From Dirofilaria immitis (Eukaryota > Nematoda > Chromadorea > Rhabditida > Onchocercidae), in contig JAKNDB010000087.1 in assembly GCA_024305405.1 (NCBI GenBank), positions 7,008,501 to 7,072,500 of the forward strand: a stretch of 64,000 bases of DNA, written 5' to 3'. The notes under the pieces were generated by a model, which was not told where the DNA came from, searched no databases, and saw only the letters and a list, made by a program, of their open reading frames with translations. A program made the position numbers and the translations under genes. How positions within the stretch are numbered: the stretch's first letter is position 1; the number at the start of each line of letters is the position of its first letter. Below, one piece after another: positions 48,743 to 61,646 of the stretch.

Positions 48743-51489
48743 ATGACAACGTTAGCCCTAAGTTTACAGGCTCATGATGAAATGAAAATAACCGATGATA
48801 ATGTTAAATCAGGTTGCACAAATTTTGTTTAAACAAAATTTTAATGAAATGAAATTTCTTAAGATAGGGAATCGATTTTGTTTCGTGCAGTCAAATTTCA
48901 GCACTTTCCATCAATTTTTGATTGATATACTTCACACAGTGATTTCCAACTTATTCTTAAATAAAAGCTTTGACATAAATCATATCTTCAATTAACAGCT
49001 TAAAAGCTTAAAAACTAGCCAATAGCTTATACTTCCAAAACTTCATTCAGATGTTTTTTTGTTTCCTCCTGAACATTTGATATCGAAAAGTAAATATTGT
49101 TAGAGAATGACAAGTCTGAATAAATTGCAAAAATCAATTTCAGTTTCAAAAAGTTAATTATCTTTCCCTGGGCAGATATGATTTAACTTCTCATACCTCA
49201 ACATGAATGAAAGGAATTCTTTTATGAATAGATTCTCCCTTGTGACGATGGATCTACAAATAACCGATGCAGCATATAATTTTTGTCAACGGTTGAAGGC
49301 GCATGATTTGTTCTTTCGAAAATCTCAGGTAGATGGAATTGAAGATCAAAAATATGCGCAAAGTGGTTTGTTCTCTGATATTTTTCACTTAAATATAAAT
49401 TCAATTTAATGCAAGATTATGAAGAATCAGTACTGGAAGTTTTCCATCAATTTGTTAGTGTTTCAAATTTTTGGCTTTGTAAGAAAATTAGTATTTTGAC
49501 TGGATCAGTAAATAATGTGTAAATTATTTTCGTCATATAAATGAATACTTTTTTATTATCAAGCGGAATTGTTGGCAAATCCAGAAACTTCAAATACAGA
49601 TGTGACAAAATCTGATATAGATGAACTTGTTAAAGGATGGTATTTATTTTTAATCAAAATCCAATAAATAATTATTGTTTATGAATAATTTAGAAAGAAT
49701 AGAAAAATGTATGCAAATTGCCAGAATAAATTTCTTTTAACTGTAAACATTTTCCATTATGGGATGATATTTCACTATCTTACGGAATTTTTTTCCGGAT
49801 ATTTTGCATTTGATTGGTATCAAAATTTTTACTCGTATATATTTTGACCAGTTGATTTTCATTAGTTTGAATTTCCATTATTTATAGCGTATATCCAGCA
49901 TATTCAAGATCAGGTCGACGTTTCATCGTCAAAATTTCTCCTGGAGGAGGTTTGGAAACATCACTGCTTCTGCAGGTTCACTTTTTGAATTTCAAATTTC
50001 TAAAAATGTATGGTTTCACAGCGCTAAATTAAAATCGAAATAAACTCGATATTTTATCAAAAAATTATTATAGGCCAAAAAGCTAAAGGAGAGTAATACG
50101 TTGGAGGATGCATGCTTACCACTTCTTGTTGATCATTATTATCATCATATGGTGGGAAGTGTTTACATTTTCCATCATCCATAATGATTTTCCGCTTTTG
50201 TGTAGCATAATTTGTCAATCACGTATGGATAAAAACTTCATTGGTGCCATAAATTTTGTTGATGAACAAAAGCCAAACCGTATGACGTTAGAATAACGAA
50301 TCATGTAAGAATTCAATGATTTTTTTTCCAGTCGAGTACCAACTTCTTCTTACTTGGATTCTGTGAGCATGGCTCGTTGGAGAAATTACTTTTCGATAAC
50401 GGTGCCGTACCCATACATAAACAATATATAGCCAAAATTCTACATGGAGTTACTACAGCAATTTACTTCTTGCACTCGTAATTTCTTTTTCCACTTTACT
50501 TTTTATAATTTTGCATTAAGAAAAAAATAAATCAATAATTTTTTTCGCTCTGAGGTTTACTGCAATTGTTATCGGCTTCTTGAATATCTTACTGATATGC
50601 GTCATTAGTAGCGACTAAGTAGTATCGAATGAAAATCCTAATTCCTGCAAGCAAATCACTAGACGCATTATAATTTGGTCAAGTAAGGCTCATAATCTAC
50701 CAATATGTAATCATCGAATAATTGAGCAAAATAGTTTAACTGTAGCTTAATTGTGATTATCTACATCATTATTATTCAGAATTATTTGACTAACAATTCT
50801 GATGTTTCTAGCATACAAATTTACAGGCAGAACATTTATCATGGAACAATTTGTACTGCTAATATATTGATTGATCATCATATGGTGGGTCGTCTGACCG
50901 GCCTAACAAGGACACAGACAGTTTCTAAAAATATGAACAAAAGTAGACAATTACCTATGTATGCTGCACCAGAATCTCTTTATCCTAAGTAAATTTAATT
51001 ATTATATTATTATCATCGAGCATTGTAATGGAACTGAGATGGACTGTTGCTATTGATTTGTCACACGATATTTTTAAAAGGGCCGAATCGTTGCCGCAGG
51101 ATATGTTTGCGATGGGTGTTATAATATATAGATGCCTCATTGGTCGCATGCCAAAAGAAAACCGAATGGAACGGTGACTAGCGTGTATTCACTTCAAATT
51201 TCTTAATCCCATTCTGGTCGAATGAATTAAGCAAAAAGTCTGATTGTTGCTTAAACTTATATATACTATCGACAGCAAATAAAAATGAATGATATTGTTG
51301 CAGATTGATTATCATGGCGTAAAATCGTCAATCACAATACCAATAGATCCAAAAATGTGGCACACCACACAACTTCTGATGTCCGAACGATTAGAAATGC
51401 GACTGACCGCTGGCCAATTACTCCATACCGACTGGATTGAAACTGCTGCCACTACTCCAATCACTCAAATTTTCAGTTGGAATAATTGA
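48743..51489 (+). CDS. pseudokinase-domain protein, family unassigned
   Basis: Exon candidates: 48743-48812 (ATG), 49232-49328, 49564-49639, 49888-49975, 50074-50151, 50206-50304, 50332-50477, 50827-50988, 51081-51173 and 51304-51489 (TGA). The fold follows protein-kinase order: FIVKI (beta-3 Lys present), a helix-C-like segment, NFIGAINFVDE, FFLLGFCEHGSLEKLL (hinge and helix D), ILHGVTTAIYFLHS (helix E), YHGTICTANILID where HRD-x4-N is expected, RLTGLTR where DFG is expected, PMYAAPESL (APE), DMFAMGVIIYRCL (helix F). The catalytic Asp of HRD and the metal-binding Asp of DFG are both absent, so it is probably inactive. Possible relatives include IRAK/Pelle-like or receptor-cyclase kinase-homology domains, but no cyclase follows. 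Several junctions (48812/49232, 49328/49564, 51173/51304) and exon 50206-50304 need added bases, so the model is approximate. Confidence 0.7.
48820..48841. repeat. 22-bp perfect palindrome
   Basis: Self-complementary sequence centred on GTTTAAAC (half-site AAATTTTGTTT). It lies immediately inside the first intron of the pseudokinase gene, 8 bases after the donor. It may be a binding site for a dimeric factor or chance in AT-rich DNA. Confidence 0.85.
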
Positions 51490-51801
51490 AATTTATAGAT
51501 ATTTCGTTATAATTGTAAATTTATTGAGGTTAAAATATTTTGTCGAAAGGTATATATAAATTTTGTGACAATTTAACTGCAATTTGATCAAAATCTCATT
51601 CTTCTGCTGACGTACAATAACGTCATCAAAAAGTTCATAATAATTATGACCAATTGATTTTTTTTTCTGCGAATTCAGTGTTAGAGCGCGTTACTTGGAA
51701 ACTTGCACATATTTGTTCATCATTTCATTTTGCCAATCTAAGAAAATTTATTCAGATATGAGAGAAATCAAAGAGACTTCTGACAGGAAAACGATTGATT
51801 A

Positions 51802-51987
51802 TTACATTTGATCGACGTAAGCTTTTATCTCAGCTAGATCATATTGTAAAATAAGATATCCAATATTAAGCAATATTAAACCAAAAAATAAAAATTTTAA
51901 TTCAAAACTTGAAAATCGTGTTCCTAACATATAAACTCCAAACATTACTGATATGTATAAGTACAAACCAAAATTCGTAAAGTCCAT
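51802..51987 (-). CDS. possible small two-helix membrane protein
   Basis: ATG at 51987 opens 61 codons to TAA at 51802-51804. Two hydrophobic stretches (FGLYLYISVMFGVYML and FLFFGLILLNIGYLIL) are joined by a short polar linker, and the tail is charged (DLAEIKAYVDQM). It lies 3' of the LACT gene on the same strand. An upstream minus-strand segment near 52145-52055 may be a 5' exon, but I could not join them in phase. Unrecognised family; it may be the last exon of a small multi-exon gene or a chance frame. Confidence 0.35.
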   Translation of the reverse strand: MDFTNFGLYLYISVMFGVYMLGTRFSSFELKFLFFGLILLNIGYLILQYDLAEIKAYVDQM

Positions 51988-52486
51988 GAACGAACTTTTG
52001 AGGAATAAAAACAAATTAAAGAAGTAAGAATTTCAAAGCACACTGAATGTGTTTTAGCTTTATTCAAATGTTTAAGTATCAGAAGCCAGAATCGTATTAT
52101 TTTTAAACACAGACGGCGTTGTAACGATTGCTCCAAGATTTTTAGATTCACTGTCCACTGAGCTGTTTCACCCTGTCATATAAAAGTAAAAGTCATAATT
52201 TTAACTTAAAAATTAATTTCGTTCCGAATTATAATTTTTAATTGAGATATTTCGACTTTTAACAATTGAATAAATTAATTAATTGAGAAGTTCGAATCAT
52301 ACACGATAGCAATAACAAATTGGCAATGCTTTTTAAGATGCCTGAAATACGATAAACTGATGATGCAGCAAAGGAGAAAGATATGGTCTTAGAGAATTAT
52401 TGTCATAATGTCTTGTTTGGAACAAATATTCAAAATTTTGCGAAATTGCAAATATTTTTGAAGAATTATGAGAAATAACCAACCTT

Positions 52487-54579
52487 TTATAGTCTCAGAA
52501 TTTTTTCAATTTTTTGTGCTGGAATTTCCTTCAACAAATTATTTTCACGAAGACATTCGTAAAGTGCATTTTGTAGTCGCATAAATGTCACTGTTAAATC
52601 AGAATGACCGGTCTTTAAGCCGTTGCAGAGATATGCAAATGCTACTTCATTTGTTAAATCCATTTTAACATTTTGACCACCTAATCCTGGATGCCCTACT
52701 AACCATTGATCCTGAAAACAAAGATTTTTCATTCGAAAATGGATCATGAAAGCAAATCGAAAAGGGTATTTTTTTTTATGATTGATATGAAATAAATTTG
52801 TTTAGATCTTCAAATGACATCAAATGCTCGAGATTAATTATTAATATCTATAAGCACAGTATGATTCCTCAAAAATTTTCAAAGTGACATCAATTTTTAT
52901 ACACAAGGGTTCTTCGTATAGTAGAATCCTTTTCCGAATGATACATTAATCGATAAGACTAAGTCCATTTCGTTCCAAACTGTAGGATCGACAAACAGTT
53001 GCGCAACAGTTTTTTCTTTTAACAGTTTTCCTTCAAGAACCAATGCGTGAAGCTTTGCAAGTGATCGAGCAGTACCCATACCAGTTGCCGCTGGTATATT
53101 TAAAGATCGGATTTCTGGATTGTTGAACATCGTGGTACTCTAGAAGTTAACTGTAAGATAAAACTTGTTAAATCTTCAAGACTTTCAGATATTTTATTAA
53201 AATATGATTAAGTATAAAAATTTAAGTGACATCATTCCCAATAATTTGCCGTACATCGTTTTAACTTTATTCATGAAAGAATGTTCTTTGATTGTTCTAC
53301 AAATTAAAGATAATTGATTATCTACCTTTAAAAAGCTACTGATTTACATGATCTACATATAAACATACCAACATGAAAATTCAGCAACAATTGAAGCATG
53401 TATACATTTGCGTGTTTGATTATTTATGACACATAAAACCCGAATGATGATTCTGAAAAATATTATAAACTTACGTTTCCCATCCAAGAAAAATTTTGTT
53501 GCACATTACGAAGCATACGATTCCCCAAATTCATCGGAGTGAACAATCCATTCCACAGTATTTTTATTAGAGCCGGATATTCGAGCAACTCTCGAGCGGC
53601 TAAGAATTTTGATCCCGAAGCTAGACGTGCTATTCTGTGTTCTAATTCTATAGGAGCACCAATAATCAGATCGAGATCTGGCAGCACAATGCAAATATAA
53701 ACATATCAATACATTATCAAAGACACGAATGATTACATAAATATTTTTACCAAAATGATTTTCCGACTGTTTTTTCTGCTATGCTATTAATTCAGATCAA
53801 CAAAAAATCAACAAAATAAGCATACTATTTGGTTCAGCTATTTCTTCCTTGAAAAACTGCGATAGTGAACGTTTCGCAGGATCAATTCTTCGTATTAGTT
53901 GATCTACCAACCAACCAAATGTCATAACGTGATAACCGACAGCTTGTCCTGGTGTCCAATTTGGTTTTTGATCTTCAAAATCTTTGACATTCGTTTCCAG
54001 TCTCTGATATCCGATTCCTCAATCACACTGTCTACGAAAGCTAGTCCACTCTGTAATCTTACTTTTTCGTTTTTTTTTTCATCTCCTTCTTACTTAAAAG
54101 CACTATTCTTTTACTTTCAGTTTCTATCAAAAAATTTTACCTGATGTGAAAGCAACATTGCAACAGTAATGTTTTCCTTATTATTTTGTCCAAACTCAGG
54201 CCAATATTTGGTAACTAAATCTCTATATGAAACTTGGCCACGATCAACCAACATCGCGAAGCATATTCCACATATACTCTGAATCAGTTTTTTTATGATG
54301 ATAGAAATAAATAATTGTAGTTACTGAATGTTTACGTACTTCAAACATTAGCTCCCAGTAATTCTTCCCAGAAGATTTCCTCAATGTCGAGAGTATAACC
54401 TTAGTGCAACTGAACAACAGAGTCATTGTATCGTTCTTCCATTTTCGGTGTGATGCTGAATCTGCATATCCACCCCATAAATCGACTACTTTTTCACCTT
54501 TGAAATACACCGCGAATGCCGCACCTTCGCTTTCCCATCGCTGTGTGAAATTATTGCTAAAATGTAATTTTAATTTCAT
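52487..54579 (-). CDS. beta-lactamase-fold serine hydrolase-like protein (LACT family)
   Basis: Animal member of the class C beta-lactamase / penicillin-binding-protein-like fold (LACT proteins of nematodes, related to LACTB); the substrate is not deducible. Exons: 54579-54400, 54278-54141, 54050-53826, 53677-53475, 53139-52903 and 52711-52487 (stop 52487-52489), giving 402 residues with phases closing throughout if one T is added at 53983-53985. Landmarks: KVVDLWGGYAD, active-site Ser-x-x-Lys in LLFSCTK (about residue 57), CFAMLVDRG, TKYWPEFGQNNKENIT, LLSHQSGLAF, WTPGQAVGYH (catalytic-Tyr region) and GHPGLGGQN (third motif, in place of Lys-Thr-Gly). Length and motif order match the family. 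The ATG directly follows a TTTTAG acceptor, so a spliced leader or upstream exon is likely. It is not a bacterial transfer: introns and base composition match the neighbours. Confidence 0.9.
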
Positions 54580-56369
54580 CTAAAAGAAAAAGAACATGAA
54601 TTTTATTTCTTTTGAAAGCTGAAAACTATAGATACATTGTCCATATGATAATTTTTCGATTCATTCTGAGCTGTTTCGTTTTCAAAATTTTATTCATAAA
54701 GATTTACAATTTGTAAATAAAAATAATTATCATCATGTGTCTTGCGATTAAGTAAAACTTCAAAAAATTATTTTCAACTACAATACTCAGTTCAGTTATC
54801 AATGTTTAAAGCATTATAATTTCCTGAAAATTTTTTTAATGAATAAAATTATCGTTTTAAGTAATGTGAAGTAAATGGCTTTCTAAATTTTGACGATACA
54901 TAACAGGATTTTTTGTTGATTTTTTCAAATCATTTGATGTTATTTGGCATTATGCTTTATTTGATTGATACGCATTAAGTTTTTTATTTTCATTCAGTAT
55001 CATTTGGAGTTTTTGAAATCGCACACAAAAAATTTCAAAAATTAATGATTTTGTTCTAGTTCTATGCAGAAAACAAAATGATCGTTATAAATAGAAAAAG
55101 TTCAAGTATCGGTTCACAGCTATTTGAATTTTTAGTTATGCCTTTGAGTTTCAAATACCGTTTAACCAAATTCTATTTAAGTTGAATTAAACTTAATACA
55201 GAAAGGTATGAACTGCCTTCATAATCTAACAGACATTTAAACTTATCACACAAATTATTAAATCGAATAAATAACTCACTGGAATACTTGTTTAACTCTA
55301 TCGAATCGAGAATCGCAATCACCGTCTACGATAATTGGAAGAGACATCGAATTGCTCTCAATTCTGAATAAATTGAATTTGAATCAGATTTCAGTTACTT
55401 GAAGAGCAGCAAATTGATATCACGAAAATATCCTCTATATCATGCACTTGCTTCTTGATAAATATTTCTAAAACTGTCTTTTGTTAAACTTTTTTTACAA
55501 TTCTAAATCTATTACTTTTGAATGTTACGCAAGCATTTACTGCAGTGAAACTTTTATTCAGCAGTGAATCTGAAATCCAAAGTGAAGTTAATTAATTGTG
55601 ACTAAAATGCTTGGGATATCACTGTTAGACGTAAAAAGCAACCACATATGTTTTCATATTGCCCTATTGCAAACTGCAACTTTTGACTTTTTTTTAATCT
55701 AAGTGTCACCGAACCTACTACGTTCATGAATTATGAAGCGACGTTTAACGCTATGCTTTGTTTTACTCTTTCATTTCCACAATTTAGTAAACTTTTCCTC
55801 TGTTCAACTCAGGCTGAAATCTTCTATGGTGATTACCTAAGAATTCTTAAACTGAATCCAAATTTTGTATAATTTTTGTATAATGGCTAACTAGAGATTT
55901 TTAAATAAGTCATTTTCCTCGATATTATTTCGATCATAGATCTCTTAGCTGAAACCATTCGGGCACACATTCACAGCTAACTTTATTCAAGCAACAACCA
56001 ATACATATTCGAAAATGTGAACAAAAATATAGATGTTATGAAATGTTCATAATATTCTCATACCTGTAAGAAGTGTATCGGTTCTATTCTCAATGATAGT
56101 AGATGAACCGAGAATTATTCTACATATTTGATATTTACCAGTCGAAGACAATATTATTATTATTCCATATTCTCAAAGAATGAGCAGCATTAAAGACAAT
56201 CATACCAAATGAATGAATTTTTTGTGTATCCTGACATTACTTTTTTTTTATTCAAGCCAAAATAACAACATACAAAAAGAATGATATTGGAAAAAAATGG
56301 CAAGATTGAAAGCGTCAGCAAATTCGGATCAACAGTGACGTTATTTCATTAATTACATAGTGTAATAGG

Positions 56370-56371
<2 letters not shown>

Positions 56372-56458
<87 letters not shown>
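56372..56458. repeat. (AC)n microsatellite, about 87 bases
   Basis: Uninterrupted alternating A and C for about 43 units, the longest simple repeat in the window. Such perfect purity and length usually means high length polymorphism, and the copy number in an assembly may be unreliable. Confidence 0.97.
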
Positions 56459-56462
<4 letters not shown>

Positions 56463-57296
56463 TATATCTGTTTATTAATATATATTGTTATTGCACAAGT
56501 CCGTATTGACATTGTAAAAAAAATGAAACGTTATACTCAATGAAGTTCTCATTACAATCACAAATCAAATGCCAAATACGATAAAATGGATGAAAATCAG
56601 AACGAAGAATTGAGCGAATCAATGATATGATAAAAAAAAAGAAAAAGAAAATATTGAAACTTTTTTCCAGAAAATATTGAAAACTAATACGAACAAAAGT
56701 CATTATATAAATTAAAAAATTCTTCAAAGAGTTGATTAGTTTCATTGAAAATTTTTATAAATTTATAAAAAGTTTCAACGATGAAAATGTTTGTTGATAT
56801 CGGTTTATGAAATGAAATATATTATTCGTTGGAAGGAATATTTTATTCGTCTGTTTTGATGAAAACAGAACGCTGTATAGATTGAAGCAAAAAGTTGCAT
56901 TTCATAATATGTATGGTAGGAAGAAATAAATTGCATAAAATAAAAAATATAATTTAATTGGAAGGAAATTAGATAAAAGGCCCTCCATTCATCTGGGATT
57001 CGTTCCTGCGAAACGAATAGGCCGTGCAAGAGATAGAAAACATAAACTAGCATACTCATTGCCTTGCAATCGTTTAATCCAGCACAACTCATAACATCAG
57101 CATGAACAGTTGAAAGGTGAAAGTTCATAATGACTAATCTCGAATAGTGGGGTATATGAAAATGAATAAGCAGTAATAGAAATGTGTTACTGCGCAACAT
57201 TATGAAGGGCGGACGATCGTTATGGGATCGTCTGGAAGCAACGATGACAGTAATGAAAAGGACAGTAACCGACGACTATATGTGTTTATTATGTAC

Positions 57297-57316
57297 ATAT
57301 ATATATATATATATAT
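57297..57316. repeat. (AT)n microsatellite
   Basis: About ten alternating A/T dinucleotides in the non-genic region between the LACT and Argonaute genes. Confidence 0.9.
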
Positions 57317-60300
57317 CAGCCGAAATATTGCTAGTTATAGAGGCAATCACTGTATTTATATTTATAAAATTAACATTATAAATAATGTCACTTTATATTT
57401 TATCTTTGACAAGAAAGCAATTAAAATTGTAGCACTACTCTTTACTAATAAATATAAAATTGGCTTTGGAATATTTTGGTTATTATCTATCATCATCTTC
57501 TCACATTGCTATAATAAATAAATTTTAAATTAATCGATGGAAATTTCAGTACGTGAAATTTGAATTTGAAAAGGTTACAAACATTAGAGGTTAAATTTAT
57601 AAAAAAATAATAATAAATAATAAAATTTTCATCGCTCAATTTCATAGATCGATTTTTCGTTTCTGAAGCAAATTTTTATCATTTAAAATAAATATTTGAA
57701 ATTTAATTTATATATCAACGTACTAATACAATGAAGTTACCTAAAAGAGCAGCAATATTACCACCTGGCTCAACAATGAGATATATGAGACATGCAGAAT
57801 TAACATTTAAGCAAATGGAAGTGCTTTTGCAATGAATAAACAATGGATGAAAGGAAAAGCCTATTCCTAATTGAAAGAATCGATTCATGACAAGGCCAGG
57901 AACATTCGAGCATAAGCTAAATAACTGTATTTATATTTGTTTGTCCCGCTCATTTAATCAATCAACAAATCTGCCACCGTCTTATCTTCTATCTTCTTCG
58001 ATTTATATTTAGTCATTTATTTCTTTTTTTTATGTTTGGCACAAACACATTCCTTCATTTGATTTTAATCACAAACCTTGTTTTATGAAAGAATGAGCAA
58101 AAAAGTCCACCAAAAACGCGATTCATTAGTCAGAAGACAAAAAAATCCGCTTATCATAAACACAGCAATCGATTTGCTCTTCTTGAACAATAGTGCAGCA
58201 GTTATTGAGTGGTTTACATGAAATCCAATTTGAATAGATCCCTTCTGCTTGCGAGAAAATGATTTAAATATTCGAGAATGACGACATTATATAAATCATT
58301 AATAACTTCCTATGCGACGTCATAATTCTATACTGCAGTTGAATTTTCATTTCACACGCATAATAGTTATTTAACTTCGCTTACACTCTAAGTATAACCT
58401 TGTCGATGCTAATCAGAAATTCATGCAACATTCATATTATTCTCTGTTCATCTCTAATCCGGCTAATTTGTATTTCTGCTTTGCAGATACACCATTTCCG
58501 AAGGTTTGGCTATTCTTGTTTTTTTTTTTTTTTAATTTTCTTCCCTTCCTATACGAATTTCTTAGCAATAAGATGTTATCTATTTAAAAAACTTCCAGTC
58601 ACTAAAAATTTTCATGCTACAATCTCTTTCCATTTTAAGTTCAATTCCATTCTAATTTTCGAGACTAAATTTAACATAAATTAATTTCAGGAATTTAAAT
58701 ATAGCAAAAATTTTTTTCCTGTAAACAAATCAATACAGAACTTTCGAAACATCTTTATTTGCATGTACAAAGAAAGTCTGGTATAGACGAGGCAAATATC
58801 CATCGAATGAATTACTTATGTAAAAGAAATGAACGATTCTCGAAACTGTGGATTTTACATGATTATAGAAACTGCATCCTAGATCTACTTAATTATGCTG
58901 CCAATTGAATTATTGAATTAGATTTTCAGTAGAAACAATTCTTCCTCATTACATATTTAGCCTTAGATAAAAAAATAATGATAAATTTGTTAGATTATTA
59001 AATAATTTATGTTTAACGATTGTTTCATCTTACATTTTATCGTTCCAATGCAAATTTTAAAAACAAAAATATGCTTTTTAAATAAAATCTATGCATAGCA
59101 AAATGACATTAAATGAATATAAATGCACTGGGAGAATTTGATCGAATTTAATTTTAAATTGTTCTTTAATTACTTACGCGTAAGTAAATCAATCAATGTT
59201 TAATATGCAACATATTATGCTGCCAATTTAAACAAACATTAATTCGAATTTGAATAATTGAATCTTTTATCCTGTTTATTTGTTTAACTGCTGCTTATTT
59301 CACGGCAATGCCAGATAAATATGAAACTCGAGTCATTGCTATCCCATGTATCATGGCTATCACAGCTAAATAACATTGAAATCTCACGCAATCATTAGGT
59401 CATCTCGTCATTCCTCTAATTTAAATATGGTTTCTTAATAGGAACCAATAACATTTCTTTAGTAATTGAACTTTTGCACTGAGTTGGATTTGAGTCACAC
59501 GAGCTTGCAGCTATTGTGACTGCATCACAAAAAAATATTTAATTCAAGTTGTTTAATGAATTCATTACATATCAGAAATTAACTTTAGCAATGGACACCG
59601 ATCAACTTAATCGGTTAAGTACTAATTTATAAGTTAATTCCGAGAATTTTTTGATTTTTGTGTGGAATTTTTGATATTCTCTGTCCTACCAAATGCCATT
59701 TCTATATTAGCCGATATGACCACTTTCTTTGATTTGTAATGTAATATAAATTAAAAAAAAAAAAAAGATGGCAGAGAAAGTAGGCAAGTATACAAAGATC
59801 TAATCGTAACCCCTACCAATAAAATAATTAACAAGAAATTCAATATCCTGTAAAATACATTTCTTGGATAGACGCATACTAATAGAGAAACAAAAACAAC
59901 AAATCATGCTTTTATTTGACAACTCTCATATATCATTCAAACTTCTTTTAGCATATTTTCTTTAACTTTTCCAAAATCTTGAATTCTATAGCATGTGATA
60001 ATTTTTGAGAAACGATAAAACTATAAATGGTGATATTCAGAGGACTAATTTTCTGTCATGAATACTATCGCAAATTATTAAACTTGTGTTTTCAAATAAT
60101 TTCTTCAGTGAAGAATTGCAACTATATTTGAATTAATGGTCTGCGGAAAATGAAAACGAAATGAAGGACAAACTGAAGATAGATAAAACATTCCTTCGGT
60201 TGAAAGAGGAATACCATATCATAGAATAAAGCCAAGGATCAATCACTGAAAAAGAGCTTATAGATTGATAGATTTACACAAATTTATTAAGATCATTATA

Positions 60301-61646
60301 ATCGCTAGTCCTCTCTCAACAGCTCAGCTCACATATGAAAGTTTTTCTCATTTCATCATCTTAAGCTATCTCCACCAATTGCCTGCAAGTTGAAATTTTA
60401 TCATCAGCAAGAGAATTGCAATCAAAGCTTTTAATAATTGCAATACAGAGTTCATGATTGCTAGAATTCAATTTATTGCTGGTAATGATAAAATAAGAAA
60501 ACGTCAATTAAACACGGCCTCAATTCCTAAACGTTAATGGAATAAATTTATGTAATGATGGAGAAAGTAGCTTTTTTTTGAACTCTGCAGAAGAAGATCC
60601 TTTCTGGTAATTTATTTAAGTTGAGTACTCCGAGTATTCTCGTCCTACTCATTTATATGCCTTTGATCGAGACTTTTCTCATAATAGAAGATGATGAATG
60701 AGGTATTGATGTACTGGTACTAATGGAAACATATAGATGTAAGTAAAATATATGTATTGAAGATGTTTATCACACTACATCACCCTACGAACTACGTAAA
60801 GTTAAATATTATACGCTGACCGATAAATTAAAAATCAGCTCAGTGAAGGCTGTGTCAAATACAAATTAATCTTAACATCTGACAGGCTTCATTAAGATAA
60901 AAAGTTAAACGAATCATCTAACAATTACTTTATAGGGCAGAATATATAGACTTGCAGCGTGACGCCGTACATTTTGTCATGCACTATTCGATGATTGATG
61001 ATGATATATGCAAACATTCAATGATATACTGCGGTACTGTAATATAGCATATAACTTTTGTAACTAGCAGAGTGTGTGTATGACAAATTGTGATGCATTA
61101 TGCGTGAAGATAAATATGAGAAATACTGCATGAGTTACATGCTCGGTAACAGTTGGTGATATATGATTAGAATTGGGCGATAAACTTCGACATATGTACA
61201 TATGAAGATAGTGACACGCCGCGCGCGACATTATCAGTGACAAAACATTCGTGACATACCGCAACACCAATGATTTCTCACATAGTAATATGAAGATAGA
61301 GGGAGGGTGTTTTGAAGTGCTCAGCGATAAACTTTTTTGTTGTTAATTATTCCTTCCTTGTTACTCTTGTTGCTTAATTAATTAATAATCTTTCGTTTAT
61401 ATATTGCGGAGTAGGATTGATTCTTTTTATGTATTCAGTTTATCAATATGAGTAGATGTATCTATGTTCAGTAGCTCCAGAACCAAGTTCAAAAATGAAT
61501 CAATGATTTTTAACTGTTGTCCAAATTAAATCATTTTTAAGATAATTGACAGCCTAATTATATCTATTATTTTAGGTTTTATTTCATCATGAATTTATAC
61601 CTTATAACAAAGTATTCTTTCAACACATGAACTTGTAAAGATAGTC

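Larger units (their letters stand above)
54580..61646. other. 7-kb stretch with no secure gene
   Basis: Lies between the divergent LACT and Argonaute genes and should contain both promoters. It holds a long CA microsatellite (56372-56458), an AT run (57297-57316) and two open frames of unclear status (57200-56805 minus, 131 codons; 57731-57835 plus, 34 codons). No RNA gene or transposon was recognised. Confidence 0.6.

Noticed and set aside
54303..54399. Coding extension of the first LACT exon past SCTK (VILSTLRKSSGKNYW...)
   Set aside because: The frame is open, but family members go straight from the SxxK block to the AMLVDRG helix. A GTTATA donor directly after the Lys codon gives that join in phase.
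52487..54579. Horizontal transfer of a bacterial beta-lactamase
   Set aside because: The gene has five introns with local-type splice sites and host-like composition, and LACT proteins are an established animal family.
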